From Chlorogloeopsis fritschii (GTDB taxonomy: Bacteria; Cyanobacteriota; Cyanobacteriia; Cyanobacteriales; Nostocaceae): a stretch of 64,000 bases of DNA. Under the pieces are notes generated by a model, which had not been told where the DNA came from, did no database searches, and saw only the letters and a list, made by a program, of their open reading frames with translations. Positions 7,048-16,787 of this stretch are shown here, piece by piece. A program made the translations under genes and the position numbers. Each line of letters starts with the position of its first letter. The first letter of the stretch is position 1. The stretch lies in NCBI RefSeq assembly GCF_043099315.1, contig NZ_CP170746.1; one strand, written 5' to 3'.

Positions 7048-10000
7048 TTACGCGCTAAAGTACTTCGCTACTGGGTGATAAGCAATAATCGCTGTTGTAG
7101 ACTGTTCCGGATAAAGCTGCTCACTTTCATCCATATACAAGTTAATCTTGTCAGTTCCCAACAACTCCAGCTGCTTGTACTGATCCTGAATATTCGGACA
7201 AGCCGGATATCCAAAACTATACCTTGAGCCACGATATCGCTGTGCCAAAATATCCCGAATATTATCGGGTTCCTCAGCGCTAAAACCCAACTCTTGCCGA
7301 ATTCTAGCGTGTGTCCACTCAGCCAACGCTTCCGCCACCTGCACGGCTAAACCGTGGAAATACAGGTAATCTGTGTATTTATTATCTGCAAACAGCTTCT
7401 GCGCGTACTCCGTGGCAATATGTCCCACCGTCACAGCTTGCATCGGGAAGACATCAATAATTCCCGACTCCTTCGGTGTAAAGAAATCTGCAATACATAG
7501 TCTCCTCAAAGACTTCTGCCTGGGAAACTCGAAGGCTGTAACGGGTTGGAGAGACGCGAAATTTGAGGCAGCGCGTTGCGGGGGTTTCCCCCGTTGTAGC
7601 GACTGCCGTCGCGTCTCTACATTTTCTGGATTGTAGATGTGCAGTGTATTCCCCTCAGCCTGACAAGGGAAATACCCGTAAATCACCTGTGGATGCAGCA
7701 ACTTCTCCTCAATAATTCGCTGCTTCCACTCCTCCAAAATGGGATACACCTTCTCATCCAAAAAAGCCTGATACTCTTCCTTTGATTGCTCCTTCGGCTT
7801 GCGGAATTGCCACTGCCCTGCAACCAGAGCTTGCAAATCCAAATACCAAAATACTTCCTCTAAAGAAATATCACTAGGCTGTAACAGTTTTGTTCCCCAG
7901 AAAGGCGGTGTGGGACGTTCTATATCTACCGCTACTGCTTCCGAACGGCGAGTATCTACTTCCTTGGTTTCGGTAGGTGCTTTTTCCTCAACAGTTTCTG
8001 CTTCTGCCACAGGCTTTTTATGTCCATTTTCCGACACTTTGCCATTCTCGGCAAATTCATCCAAAAAGCCGTTGAAATCATCCCATTTCCCAGAAGACTT
8101 CGCTGGCATTAATTTATCCATGAAGTGTAAATCTGAGAAAGCATCTTTGCCGTATACTACCTTCCCTTTGTAGGTATTTTGACAATCCTCGTGGACAAAT
8201 TTGGGAGTCAGCGCCGCACCGCCCAAAATTACGGGAACGGTGATTCCCTTTTCGTTAAACACCTCCAAATTCTCTTTCATGAAGGCGGTAGACTTCACGA
8301 GTAAGCCACTCATCGCGATACAATCAGCTTTGTGCTGCTCATATGCCTTAATGATATTTTCCACTGGCTGTTTAATCCCCAGATTTATTACTTTGTAGCC
8401 GTTATTGGACAAAATAATATCTACGAGGTTTTTGCCAATGTCGTGAACATCGCCTTTAACTGTGGCAATAATTACTGTACCTTTAGCGTTATTGCCAGCT
8501 TCGGATTTTTCCATGAAAGGTTCTAGGTAAGCAACCGCAGCTTTCATGGTTTCTGCTGACTGCAACACAAATGGTAGCTGCATTTGTCCTGAACCGAACA
8601 ATTCACCCACTACTTTCATTCCATCTAGCAGAAAGGTGTTAATAATGTCCAACGGTTTGTATCTTTCTAATGCTTTTTCCAGGTGTTTTTCTAAACCAAT
8701 GCGCTCGCCGTCGATGATGTGGCGCTTGAGCATTTCTTCAATGGGGAGATTTTCATCCACACCTTTATCGCGTTTGGTTGTCACCCCTTCAAACATTGTT
8801 GTCAGTTCCCCTAAGGGATCGTAAACGCAGACATCACCCTCGAATTTTCGTTGATCGTAAATTAGCTGGCGACAAACTTCTTGATGTTGGGGTTCAATTT
8901 TCGACAGCGGTAAAATCTTGCTGGCACTGACAATAGCTGCATCCATTCCCGCCGCGATCGCTTCATGCAAAAACATCGAATTCAAGACGATTCGCGCTGC
9001 TGGATTCAAGCCGAAGGAAACGTTGGAAACACCAAGAATAATATGGCATCCGGGCAATTCTTGGTGAATGCGGCGGATTGCTTCAATCGTAGCTTTGCCA
9101 TTAGCGCGGTCTTCTTCAATACCCGTAGAAATAGGTAGCGCCAATGGATCGAAAAAGATTTCACGGGCTGAAATCCCAGATTCTAGAGCCTGGTGATAGG
9201 CGCGTTGAGCAATTTGAAATTTCTTCTCGGCTGTCCGTGCCATTCCGTCCTCGTCAATGGTGCCAACGACTACACCCGCACCGTACTTCTTCGCTAACTC
9301 CAACACTTTGAGGAAACGTGGTTCTCCATCTTCGTAGTTGGTGGAGTTCAGAATACACTTACCTCCAGCGACTTTTAAACCCGCCTCCATCTTTTCCCAT
9401 TCTGTGGAGTCGAGCATCAAAGGTAGTGTCACATTATTAACTAAGCGCGAAACTAGTTCGTGCATATCCCGCACGCCGTCACGCCCCACATAATCCACGT
9501 TGACATCGAGAATGTGCGCGCCTTCTTTGACTTGCGATCGCGCCATCGAAACCAGCCCATCCCAATCTTCGGCGTTGAGCAATTCCCGGCACTTTTTGGA
9601 ACCGCTGGCATTTAACCGTTCGCCGACAATTAAGAAAGAGTTATCTTGCTCGTAAGGTTGAATGCTATAGATTGATGCTGCCGCTGGTTCTATTTGCGGC
9701 TTTCTAATTTTTGGCTTTAGGTCTTTTGCGATTTCTGCTAATTGTTGAATGTGTTCTGGACGTGTCCCACAGCAACCCCCAATCACTTGGACACCCAAAT
9801 CTTCAACAAAGTGCATCAACGCCATTCGCAATTCCATTGGTGTCAGACGGTAGTGTGCTTGTCCGCCGACATTTTCAGGCAAACCCGCATTTGGTATACA
9901 GGAAACTACGAAGGGAGAATGTTGACAAAGATACTTAATGTGCGGTTTCATTAAGTCTGGGCCAGTGGCACAGTTCAAACCGAGAATGTCTATCGGGTAA

Positions 10001-10653
10001 GGTTCTAAAATTGTCAGTACGGCGCTGATTTCCGTACCAACTAACATCGTTCCCATTGTTTCCATTGTGACAGAAACCATCAAGGGACGACGTTCACCTT
10101 TTTTAGCAAAGACTTCTTCAATGCCATTCAGCGCTGCTTTAATTTGCAGTACATCTTGACAAGTCTCGACAATGAATAAATCAACACCGCCATCCCAAAG
10201 TGCCTCTGCTTGCTCGGCAAAGGCGTCTTTCATTGTATCAAAATCGATGTGTCCCAAGGTTGGCAGTTTGGTTGTCGGCCCCATTGAACCAGCGACAAAC
10301 CGGGGTTTTTCAGGGGTGGAAAATTCAGCAGCGACACGCTTTGCTAATTCTGCGGCTTTTTTACTGAGGTAGTAAGCTTGATCTGCCAAGTCATATTCTG
10401 CTAGAACTATCGACGTACCGCCAAAAGTATCCGTTTCGATGACATCGGCACCCGCAGCAAGAAAATCACTATGAACCTTTGCTACTGCTTCGGGTTTAGT
10501 ATGAACCAAGAACTCGTTGCAACCTTCATATTCAGAGCCTCCGAAATCTTCAGCAGTGAGATTTTGCCTTTGCAGGTTGGTTCCCATCGCACCATCGAAG
10601 ACAAGAACTGGGCGATCGGGGCTGTGCAAGCGTTCTAAAAAGGGATGAGTCAT
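7048..10653 (-). CDS. metH: Cobalamin-dependent methionine synthase
   Basis: The product transfers a methyl group from 5-methyltetrahydrofolate via cobalamin to homocysteine. All four modules are visible in order. The homocysteine domain has FDGAMGTNLQ and the zinc motif GGCCGT. The pterin domain begins at the VGERLNASGSKK region. The cap and B12-binding domain carries the DVHDIG motif, whose His is the lower cobalt ligand. The AdoMet reactivation domain is C-terminal. The ATG at 10653 (MTHPFLERL) fits family starts better than an upstream one at 10746; it gives 1,201 residues. A palindromic repeat is inserted in frame in the last domain (see 7550-7618). No cobalamin riboswitch was recognised upstream. 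Confidence 0.96.
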   Translation of the reverse strand: MTHPFLERLHSPDRPVLVFDGAMGTNLQRQNLTAEDFGGSEYEGCNEFLVHTKPEAVAKVHSDFLAAGADVIETDTFGGTSIVLAEYDLADQAYYLSKKAAELAKRVAAEFSTPEKPRFVAGSMGPTTKLPTLGHIDFDTMKDAFAEQAEALWDGGVDLFIVETCQDVLQIKAALNGIEEVFAKKGERRPLMVSVTMETMGTMLVGTEISAVLTILEPYPIDILGLNCATGPDLMKPHIKYLCQHSPFVVSCIPNAGLPENVGGQAHYRLTPMELRMALMHFVEDLGVQVIGGCCGTRPEHIQQLAEIAKDLKPKIRKPQIEPAAASIYSIQPYEQDNSFLIVGERLNASGSKKCRELLNAEDWDGLVSMARSQVKEGAHILDVNVDYVGRDGVRDMHELVSRLVNNVTLPLMLDSTEWEKMEAGLKVAGGKCILNSTNYEDGEPRFLKVLELAKKYGAGVVVGTIDEDGMARTAEKKFQIAQRAYHQALESGISAREIFFDPLALPISTGIEEDRANGKATIEAIRRIHQELPGCHIILGVSNVSFGLNPAARIVLNSMFLHEAIAAGMDAAIVSASKILPLSKIEPQHQEVCRQLIYDQRKFEGDVCVYDPLGELTTMFEGVTTKRDKGVDENLPIEEMLKRHIIDGERIGLEKHLEKALERYKPLDIINTFLLDGMKVVGELFGSGQMQLPFVLQSAETMKAAVAYLEPFMEKSEAGNNAKGTVIIATVKGDVHDIGKNLVDIILSNNGYKVINLGIKQPVENIIKAYEQHKADCIAMSGLLVKSTAFMKENLEVFNEKGITVPVILGGAALTPKFVHEDCQNTYKGKVVYGKDAFSDLHFMDKLMPAKSSGKWDDFNGFLDEFAENGKVSENGHKKPVAEAETVEEKAPTETKEVDTRRSEAVAVDIERPTPPFWGTKLLQPSDISLEEVFWYLDLQALVAGQWQFRKPKEQSKEEYQAFLDEKVYPILEEWKQRIIEEKLLHPQVIYGYFPCQAEGNTLHIYNPENVETRRQSLQRGKPPQRAASNFASLQPVTAFEFPRQKSLRRLCIADFFTPKESGIIDVFPMQAVTVGHIATEYAQKLFADNKYTDYLYFHGLAVQVAEALAEWTHARIRQELGFSAEEPDNIRDILAQRYRGSRYSFGYPACPNIQDQYKQLELLGTDKINLYMDESEQLYPEQSTTAIIAYHPVAKYFSA
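7550..7618. repeat. Palindromic element inserted in frame inside metH
   Basis: AGAGACGCGA at 7550-7559 is matched by TCGCGTCTCT at 7609-7618, with an inner hairpin GCGGGGGTTTCCCCCGT. The element encodes about 25 residues rich in Arg and Gln, just before the conserved FEFPRQKSLRRLCIADF segment of the AdoMet domain. The same outer arms occur as a compact hairpin at 25470-25497. Confidence 0.75.
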
Positions 10654-11600
10654 ATTTTCCAAGCAAATTTGGTAGTCTGGCGAGCTTTGACTTAATTTAC
10701 TATTTTCCAAAATTTCTAGACTTTGTGACGAGTTTACTAAAAACAAATCTCTAGTAATTTTTGTTGACTAGCTTGAAAGTCGGGAACAGGGTTGGGGGAA
10801 CAGTAAAAATTCCACTTTCATTCTTGGCAATGAAACTTGTTTCATCGAGACTATCTTGAAAATAAGGCAGTGGTACCCTGCGGGAACGACTACGTCGAAC
10901 GGCTCCGCTCACCAACCGGGCAGATGGCAGTAACGCAAAGAGGCTACTTACGCTTATTCGCTGTCGCCTCTACCGCAGGTAGGCAGAAGGAAAGATAGTT
11001 TTATCCCCTCGTTGTGTGATTTATTACATGATCGTCTAATATCATGTCCGACAAAACAGTACAGTTATGATTACATCTCACACACCAGACGCCCCAAGCG
11101 CAGAGAGTTTTCGTGAGTGCTACAACCTAACCGAACAAAGCTTTTGAATGAACCAATACAATGAATCCACTATTTTAAATCAGTCAAACTTCTACAATTT
11201 AAGGTTTACTTTATATTGCATCTCTAAATTGTTATGGTTTAAATATTATTTTCTCCTTATAGTATTCTTACTTTTTTGCGCTACGTTCTATTTAACTTGG
11301 GTATTTTCACAAGCATATAACCTGTAAAATTACCATTTTTAGAATAGTCTACGCTTCCCTGATACCCACACCTCTAATTAGAGCCAAGCCACTTTTTGTA
11401 AGTTTCTCAAATAGCCATAGAAAAACCAATTCCTCACTTTCACCATATTCACCATAATTTAATAGAGATGAAAGTTCTGATTTTTGTTATTAATTTTACA
11501 AAAAGAGGATTTATGGGACTCTAGATTTAGAGGAAATTTTAAGGTTATTTTCTGATATTTTTCACATTCGATTGAAACATTTGAAAATAGGTTTTACAGG
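10654..11600. other. Intergenic region upstream of metH and of the DUF4912 gene
   Basis: These two outward-facing genes share about 950 bases. The half nearest metH has a GC-rich stretch at about 10870-10990 (CCTGCGGGAACG, CCTACCTGCGG-like words) that looks like a dispersed repeat. The remainder is AT-rich and presumably holds both promoters. No gene or riboswitch is recognised. Confidence 0.4.
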
Positions 11601-14015
11601 ATGGTGCGTCAACAAATATCGCTGGCATCAGTAGCAACCATATTAGCTTTAGGTACTGCTTCTTCTTCCTCAGCAGTTGCTTTTATTGTTCGTCCTGTAC
11701 TTGCTCAATCGTCGGGTATTAGTACTTCTTTTCCTGTTCCACAATCTATTCCTGGTGGTACACAAGTGCAGATTGATGGCACAACCAGTATGGAAAAGAT
11801 TAATCAGGCACTTGCAGAACAGTTTAAAGCTAAGTTTCCAGGTACAGATGTAAATATTAATTACAACGGAACAGATGCATCTGTACAAGCTTTACGGGAT
11901 GGAAAGATTGATTTGGCTGCGATCGCTCGTTCGTTAACTGAGGCAGAGAAAGCCCAAGGACTTGCAAATATTCCTATTGCCCGTAACAAAATTGCTGTCA
12001 TTGTCGGAAAGGACAACCCGTTTAAAAATAGCCTCACTTCTGAACAGTTTGCTAAAATCTTTCGGGGTGAAATTACTAATTGGTCGCAAGTTGGGGGATC
12101 TCCTCAAGCAATTCGCTTAATTGATCGCCCAGAAGATAGTGAATTGCGGCAAGCACTTCAGAATTATCCCGTTTTTCAGAAAGCTCCATTTAAAACAGGT
12201 GCAAATGCCGTCAAAGTAACAAAAGACAGTACCGAAGCGGTGATTGAAAAACTAGGAACAGATGGCATTAGCTATGCGATCGCCAATCAGGCTATTAACA
12301 ACCCTAATGTCCAAATTGTTCCGCTACACAATGTTCCTCCCACCGATCCCCGTTATCCATTCTCCCAGCCCTTGGGATATGCTTACCAAAAAACCGATCC
12401 TAGTCCTGCGGCAACAGCATTTTTAGGCTATGCAACCGCTCCCGAAAATAAGCAAATTGTTGAAGGGGCTACGGCTGCGATCGCTGCTCCCGAAGCAACA
12501 ACTCCACCTACAACCGAAACAACAACTCCACCTACAACCACTCCCGCCACCACAGCCACAACAGAATCTCAACGTGAATTTCCATGGTGGTGGTTGCTGC
12601 TAATTCCGTTACTGGGTGGTTTGCTGTGGTGGTTGAGTCGGCGCACTACTGCTCCCGCTTCCACTCATACTCCGGTTGCAACACCTGTTCCTACTCCTGC
12701 CACTACTCCTAAAAGTCGTATTATCCTCACGCCCCGAACTTGCAAGAATGCTTATGCCTATTGGGAAGTTCCAAATCAGGTAAAAGCAGATTTGCAAAAA
12801 CAAGGTGGACATAAATTGAAACTGCGTCTACACGACGTTACCGATATAGACATGGATCGCCAAACACCACACAGCACAAAGGAGTTTGATTGCGATCCAC
12901 GGGCACAAGATCTGCATATTCCTATTGCAACAGACAACCGCGATTACATTGCTGAACTGGGGTATGACACTTACAGCGATCGCTGGCTGACAATTGCTCG
13001 TTCCGCTCCCGTGCGAGTTCCTGCCTGTCAGCCTAGTGGTGGCGTTCCTACCGTAGCAGCAGCTAATTCTTTGGTGAGCGATCGCTCGCTAACAACAGAC
13101 GAAAGTCGTTTGATCATGGTGCCTCGCAACTCCAAAGATGCTTATGCTTATTGGGAAGTTTCAGAAGCACGCAAGGCAGAACTGCGACGCCAGGGTGGAC
13201 AAAAGTTGGCGCTTCGTGTTTACGATACAACAGGCATCGATTTAGAACAACAGCCTGCTCATAGAGTTCGGGAAATAGAATGTGATGAACAGACATCCGA
13301 TTTGCACATTCCCATTGCCGAGAGCGATCGCGACTACGTTGCAGAATTAGGTTATCTCACAGCCAATGGGCGCTGGTTAAAACTTGCTCGTTCAGTTCCT
13401 GTCAAAGTTCCCTATACTTTCTCACAGGATAGTACAGCCAGACTTTCCAACGATGGAGCCAACTCTGAACGGGTTGAGAATATATCCAAGGCAACGACTA
13501 ACATAGCTGGAGACATAGCAAATCAAGTCGGCGGAACAATTGCAGGAGGTACTGCCGCAGTTGTAGGAATCGGAGAAGCCGCTCGATCATTTGTAGATAG
13601 AGGACAGTCTAATCGTGGTGACGATGTTTGGCAACAAGCAGCGGTTCATCTACGCACAGATGATACTCAACCAGCGATGAAGGACGACTGCCGAATTATC
13701 TTGGTGCCTCGTAACTCCAGAGATGCTTACGCTTATTGGGAAGTTGCAGATGAATACAAAGCAGCTGCGCGCCAGCAAGGCGGGCGCAGACTTGTGTTAC
13801 GAGTTCATGATGTAACAAATCTTGACATTGATAATCAACCACCCCATAGTACTCACGAGTATGGATGTGATGAGCGCGATCAAGACAAGCATATTCCCAT
13901 TCAAGTTAGCGATCGCGACTACATTACAGAACTCGGTTATTACACAGATGATAATCGTTGGTTAAGGATTATTCGCTCCTTCCACGTTCGCGTGCCATCA
14001 GATAGGGGCGCTTGA
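11601..14015 (+). CDS. PstS-like periplasmic binding domain fused through a membrane segment to three DUF4912 domains
   Basis: The 804-residue protein opens with a signal-like hydrophobic stretch. Residues ~45-300 resemble PstS-type phosphate-binding proteins: GTTSMEKINQALAEQFK, an IDLAAIARSLT segment and IFRGEITNWSQVGG. A Thr/Pro-rich linker follows, then a transmembrane segment with PWWWLLLIPLLGGLLWWL. Beyond it are three copies of DUF4912, each about 105 residues, marked by KNAYAYWEV (or KDAYAYWEV, RDAYAYWEV), an H/R...E-x-x-C-D block and a YIAELGY-type strand. Topology suggests sensing outside and DUF4912 inside, or all on one side if cleaved. Function is unknown; phosphate binding is inferred. 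Confidence 0.88.
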   Translation: MVRQQISLASVATILALGTASSSSAVAFIVRPVLAQSSGISTSFPVPQSIPGGTQVQIDGTTSMEKINQALAEQFKAKFPGTDVNINYNGTDASVQALRDGKIDLAAIARSLTEAEKAQGLANIPIARNKIAVIVGKDNPFKNSLTSEQFAKIFRGEITNWSQVGGSPQAIRLIDRPEDSELRQALQNYPVFQKAPFKTGANAVKVTKDSTEAVIEKLGTDGISYAIANQAINNPNVQIVPLHNVPPTDPRYPFSQPLGYAYQKTDPSPAATAFLGYATAPENKQIVEGATAAIAAPEATTPPTTETTTPPTTTPATTATTESQREFPWWWLLLIPLLGGLLWWLSRRTTAPASTHTPVATPVPTPATTPKSRIILTPRTCKNAYAYWEVPNQVKADLQKQGGHKLKLRLHDVTDIDMDRQTPHSTKEFDCDPRAQDLHIPIATDNRDYIAELGYDTYSDRWLTIARSAPVRVPACQPSGGVPTVAAANSLVSDRSLTTDESRLIMVPRNSKDAYAYWEVSEARKAELRRQGGQKLALRVYDTTGIDLEQQPAHRVREIECDEQTSDLHIPIAESDRDYVAELGYLTANGRWLKLARSVPVKVPYTFSQDSTARLSNDGANSERVENISKATTNIAGDIANQVGGTIAGGTAAVVGIGEAARSFVDRGQSNRGDDVWQQAAVHLRTDDTQPAMKDDCRIILVPRNSRDAYAYWEVADEYKAAARQQGGRRLVLRVHDVTNLDIDNQPPHSTHEYGCDERDQDKHIPIQVSDRDYITELGYYTDDNRWLRIIRSFHVRVPSDRGA

Positions 14016-14193
14016 AGAGGACATGGGGACACCCAGAAACAGGGACACGGGGAATGCAAAGGAAAATTTCTCCCACTCTTGGGCAGACACAAGGCACTGC
14101 CCCTACTCTCCACTCTTGTTTTCCTCTTCTTCCCAACCACCAATCCCCGATACCCAATCCCCAATTATCAATTTTAAAGTGAGGAGATTAAAC

Positions 14194-14727
14194 ATGGGAC
14201 TTTTCTTTGATGTTCTCAGTGCAATTAACAATCCCAATCAACAGGGAAGCGTTAATCAACTAGAGTCAATCATGAACTCGATTCAGCAATTGGCAACCAA
14301 TCGAGGCATTCAGCCATCTCAAATGCAAAGTGCAATGTCAGTGTTAGGCAATATACTTCGTCCCACACTACAAAAGCAGCAGTCAGCTTTAGGTGGCAGT
14401 CAGTTACAGAATCTCATTAATCAAGCTGCCAATGCTGGTATAAATACATTCGGACAAGAATCTTTGCTCTCACCTCAGTTACAGCAACAAATAGTTCAAG
14501 CAGTTTCTCAAAAAACAGGATTAAGTCCCAATCTGATTCAAGCTGCTTTGCCAAGTTTAACTTCGGCTATGTTGGGTTTTTTGAATATGGGTGCTACTAA
14601 ACCTGGCATTCAAGGCTCAAATCCGATTTTGAATACTTTTCTAGATAGTGATCGCGATGGCGACACAGATTTGGGCGATGTTCTCAAATTTGCCAATCGT
14701 TTTATTAATCCATCGGCTGTCTCGTGA
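14194..14727 (+). CDS. DUF937-like protein with a C-terminal EF-hand-type calcium loop
   Basis: The 177-residue protein begins MGLFFDVLSAINNPNQ and is Gln/Asn-rich and helical, with LINQAANAG and LTSAMLGFLNMG segments reminiscent of DUF937 proteins. Near the C-terminus, DSDRDGDTDLGDVLKF matches a dockerin or EF-hand-like DxDxDG loop that could bind calcium. The ATG at 14194 is preceded by GTGAGGAGATT, so it is preferred over an upstream in-frame start lying in repetitive sequence (14023-14190). It follows the DUF4912 fusion gene on the same strand. The cellular role is unknown. Confidence 0.72.
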   Translation: MGLFFDVLSAINNPNQQGSVNQLESIMNSIQQLATNRGIQPSQMQSAMSVLGNILRPTLQKQQSALGGSQLQNLINQAANAGINTFGQESLLSPQLQQQIVQAVSQKTGLSPNLIQAALPSLTSAMLGFLNMGATKPGIQGSNPILNTFLDSDRDGDTDLGDVLKFANRFINPSAVS

Positions 14728-14910
14728 TTGGAGGATATAAGTAGCCTTCATAAATTGCGTACATTAAAAGGGTACTGGGTACTGGTGACTAGGTATTAGG
14801 AATGAAGAAATCTTAGTACCTAATCCCCTTTTTAGATACGTAGCTGCAAATTGAGTTTTAGCGATCGCTTCTTCTGCCAATGCCTTATCTATTAAGATGC
14901 TCTGAATCTA

Positions 14911-14942
14911 GCCCGCGCAGGCGGGCTTAGTTCTTATAGCCT
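14911..14942. repeat. Dispersed GC hairpin repeat
   Basis: GCCCGCGCAGGCGGGC forms a tight hairpin followed by TTAGTTCTTATAGCC. Related copies occur near 16021, 38458 and 50255. It sits where the 5' part of the following gene should be. Confidence 0.6.
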
Positions 14943-15029
14943 ATTAGGGAACAACAGGTTGTTAAAGATGCGATCGCTTTTGGAGGTTCAGTTACAGTTC
15001 AACAAGCTGGAAGAGTCACAGGAGATGCT

Positions 15030-15704
15030 GTGGCTTTTGGTGGGGATGTAGTTCTCAGAGAGAGGGCGCGTGTAGAGGGGGATGCAGTCGCATTTGGTGG
15101 AGCAGTCATTCAAGCCCAAGGAGCCAGGATTGGTGGTGATATTGTCACAGGCTTCAGGGGTAGTAGAAGGGGGGTAGATTTCTTAAGAAGATGGGGAATT
15201 GTTGGTATCCTCTTTGCCAGTATTATTTTCTATTTATTTTTGATGTTAGCGATCGCAGTTGTTGGCATTTTGCTTATGCTTTTGTTGCCCAATGTCTTGC
15301 AATCGATTGCGGCAATCATTAACCAGTATCCACTCAAAAGTGGATTGTGGGGATTGGGAAGTATCGCTGCCCTGATTTTGCTAACCGTTTTACTAGTGGG
15401 AAGTTTGTTCGGAAACCTGCTCATACCATTAGTTAATTTAATAGTGATGGTAGCTGGGTTATTGAGTGCGATTAGTATGAGTCTGCTGATTGGGAAAAAG
15501 ATATTAACAGCCCCTAGTAGATTACCTATGCAACAATTTCTCGTCGGCATCCTAATTTTAGGGTTAATTGGTCTGATTCCCATCGTCGGAGGACTATTCT
15601 TTTTCGCTGTTGCTATCTTTGGTTTTGGTGCTATTCTGTTATGGCTATTGGGGAAAGTGCAACCGCCAATCGTCGGACAAACTCACGATCAAGTTGGTAA
15701 CTAA
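15030..15704 (+). pseudogene. AFGG-repeat membrane protein, probably 5'-truncated
   Basis: The readable product has short beta-repeats (VEGDAVAFGGAVIQAQGARIGGDIV) followed by four or five transmembrane segments. The same frame continues upstream of the GTG at 15030 with one more repeat unit (DAIAFGGSVTVQQAGRVTGD) until a stop at 14937-14939, but offers no start codon or signal peptide there. The frame is broken just where a dispersed hairpin repeat lies. Related cyanobacterial proteins normally have an N-terminal signal and more repeats, so this copy is probably truncated. It could still be translated from the GTG. Function unknown; a polymer-forming or envelope role is a guess. Confidence 0.6.
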
Positions 15705-15989
15705 GGGCAGTAGAAAACTAATTGATTATTTCCTATACCAATCCCTTGAATGTGAGGAGTTATTGAACTTGGTAAGCTATTGGGATTATTAGGCGATCGC
15801 ATTATGGGTATGACAACTTGTTAAAATAAGCACACCTTAAAAATTATTCTTCTATTAATACAAGCATAAATATATTTAATTTTGTGGAATCTCAAAAGAT
15901 TTTCTTGAGATTCTTTCAGTATTTTTACGCCAGTTATTAAGTCTTTAAAAAATTATACTAGTACTGAGAAATATACAGATTACGTCTGA

Positions 15990-16050
15990 TAGCCCTATGG
16001 AAATCTGGGGCTATACAGACAAAACCCGCATAGGTGGGTTGCAAAGCCTT
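15990..16050. repeat. Dispersed hairpin repeat upstream of the ATPase-nuclease cassette
   Basis: AGCCCTATGG and the following GGGGCTAT, then ACCCGCATAGGTGGGTT, form short hairpins of the same style as the copies near 14911 and 50214. Confidence 0.45.
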
Positions 16051-16075
16051 GATTTTTTCTACTGGATTACTAAAT

Positions 16076-16753
16076 ATGGCATCAAAAAATACTAGTGTAA
16101 AGGCTAGAGAAGCCCAAACTCAAACTCGTCTTCTGTTAGCTCTATGGGATTTGGGGGGAACAAAGCAGGAAATTAAGAAAGGCGAACTTACTAAGCGAGT
16201 TGTACAAAAGGGCAAGAAGGCAGCAGATTATCAAGGCATCTTTGAGAACTTGGAGAAAAAAGGAGCGATCGCTGTCTCTAAAAAAGGGTATTCTCTTGTA
16301 TCTCCTAAGGGTTTGGATGTATTGGGTGAAGGCTTAAAAAGTTCTGATTTTAAGTTTGAAGGGACTATTGTAGGAACTTGGGCGGCTAATGCGTTGTTGA
16401 AGTGGATTAGTCAGGTAAATGGCACGGTAGTTAGTGCAGCTACATCGGTTAACGGTGTAAAAAGTACCGTGAAATCTTATCAGGATTTTGAGAAAGTCAC
16501 ATTGAGAGTCTATGACAGATTAAACAGTGACTACAACCTGAATCATTTAGTGCCGATATATCGAATTCGTCGGGAAATAGGCGATCGTGTTAGTCGTTCC
16601 GATTTCAAGAAATGGTTACTGGAAATGCAGGCTAACGATATTTTGCAACTGCAAGGCGGCAGTGTAGAAGACAGCGCACCAGACAAAATTGAAGATTCCA
16701 TAACTACAGAACTCGATGGATTACGCTGCTACGCCAAACTGTTAAAAGTCTAA
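16076..16753 (+). CDS. Winged-helix-like protein, first gene of an ATPase-nuclease cassette
   Basis: The 225-residue protein has an N-terminal region (about residues 15-85) that reads as a winged helix: LLLALWDLGG, then GELTKRVVQKGKKAADYQGI, ending in a strand pair GAIAVSKKGYSLVSPKG. The C-terminal part is helical and rich in charged residues. I do not recognise a named family. The ATG at 16076 is used because upstream in-frame sequence is a dispersed repeat. The next gene starts 34 bases downstream on the same strand. A DNA-reading or adaptor role for the ATPase/nuclease is inferred from position. Confidence 0.7.
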   Translation: MASKNTSVKAREAQTQTRLLLALWDLGGTKQEIKKGELTKRVVQKGKKAADYQGIFENLEKKGAIAVSKKGYSLVSPKGLDVLGEGLKSSDFKFEGTIVGTWAANALLKWISQVNGTVVSAATSVNGVKSTVKSYQDFEKVTLRVYDRLNSDYNLNHLVPIYRIRREIGDRVSRSDFKKWLLEMQANDILQLQGGSVEDSAPDKIEDSITTELDGLRCYAKLLKV

Positions 16754-16787
16754 AATTTTCCTTCTCAGTCATTGAGGTTGCAAAAAT

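Noticed and set aside
10654..11100. Cobalamin riboswitch upstream of metH
   Set aside because: A CCACTGCC-like word is present, but the B12-box and surrounding helices are not seen.
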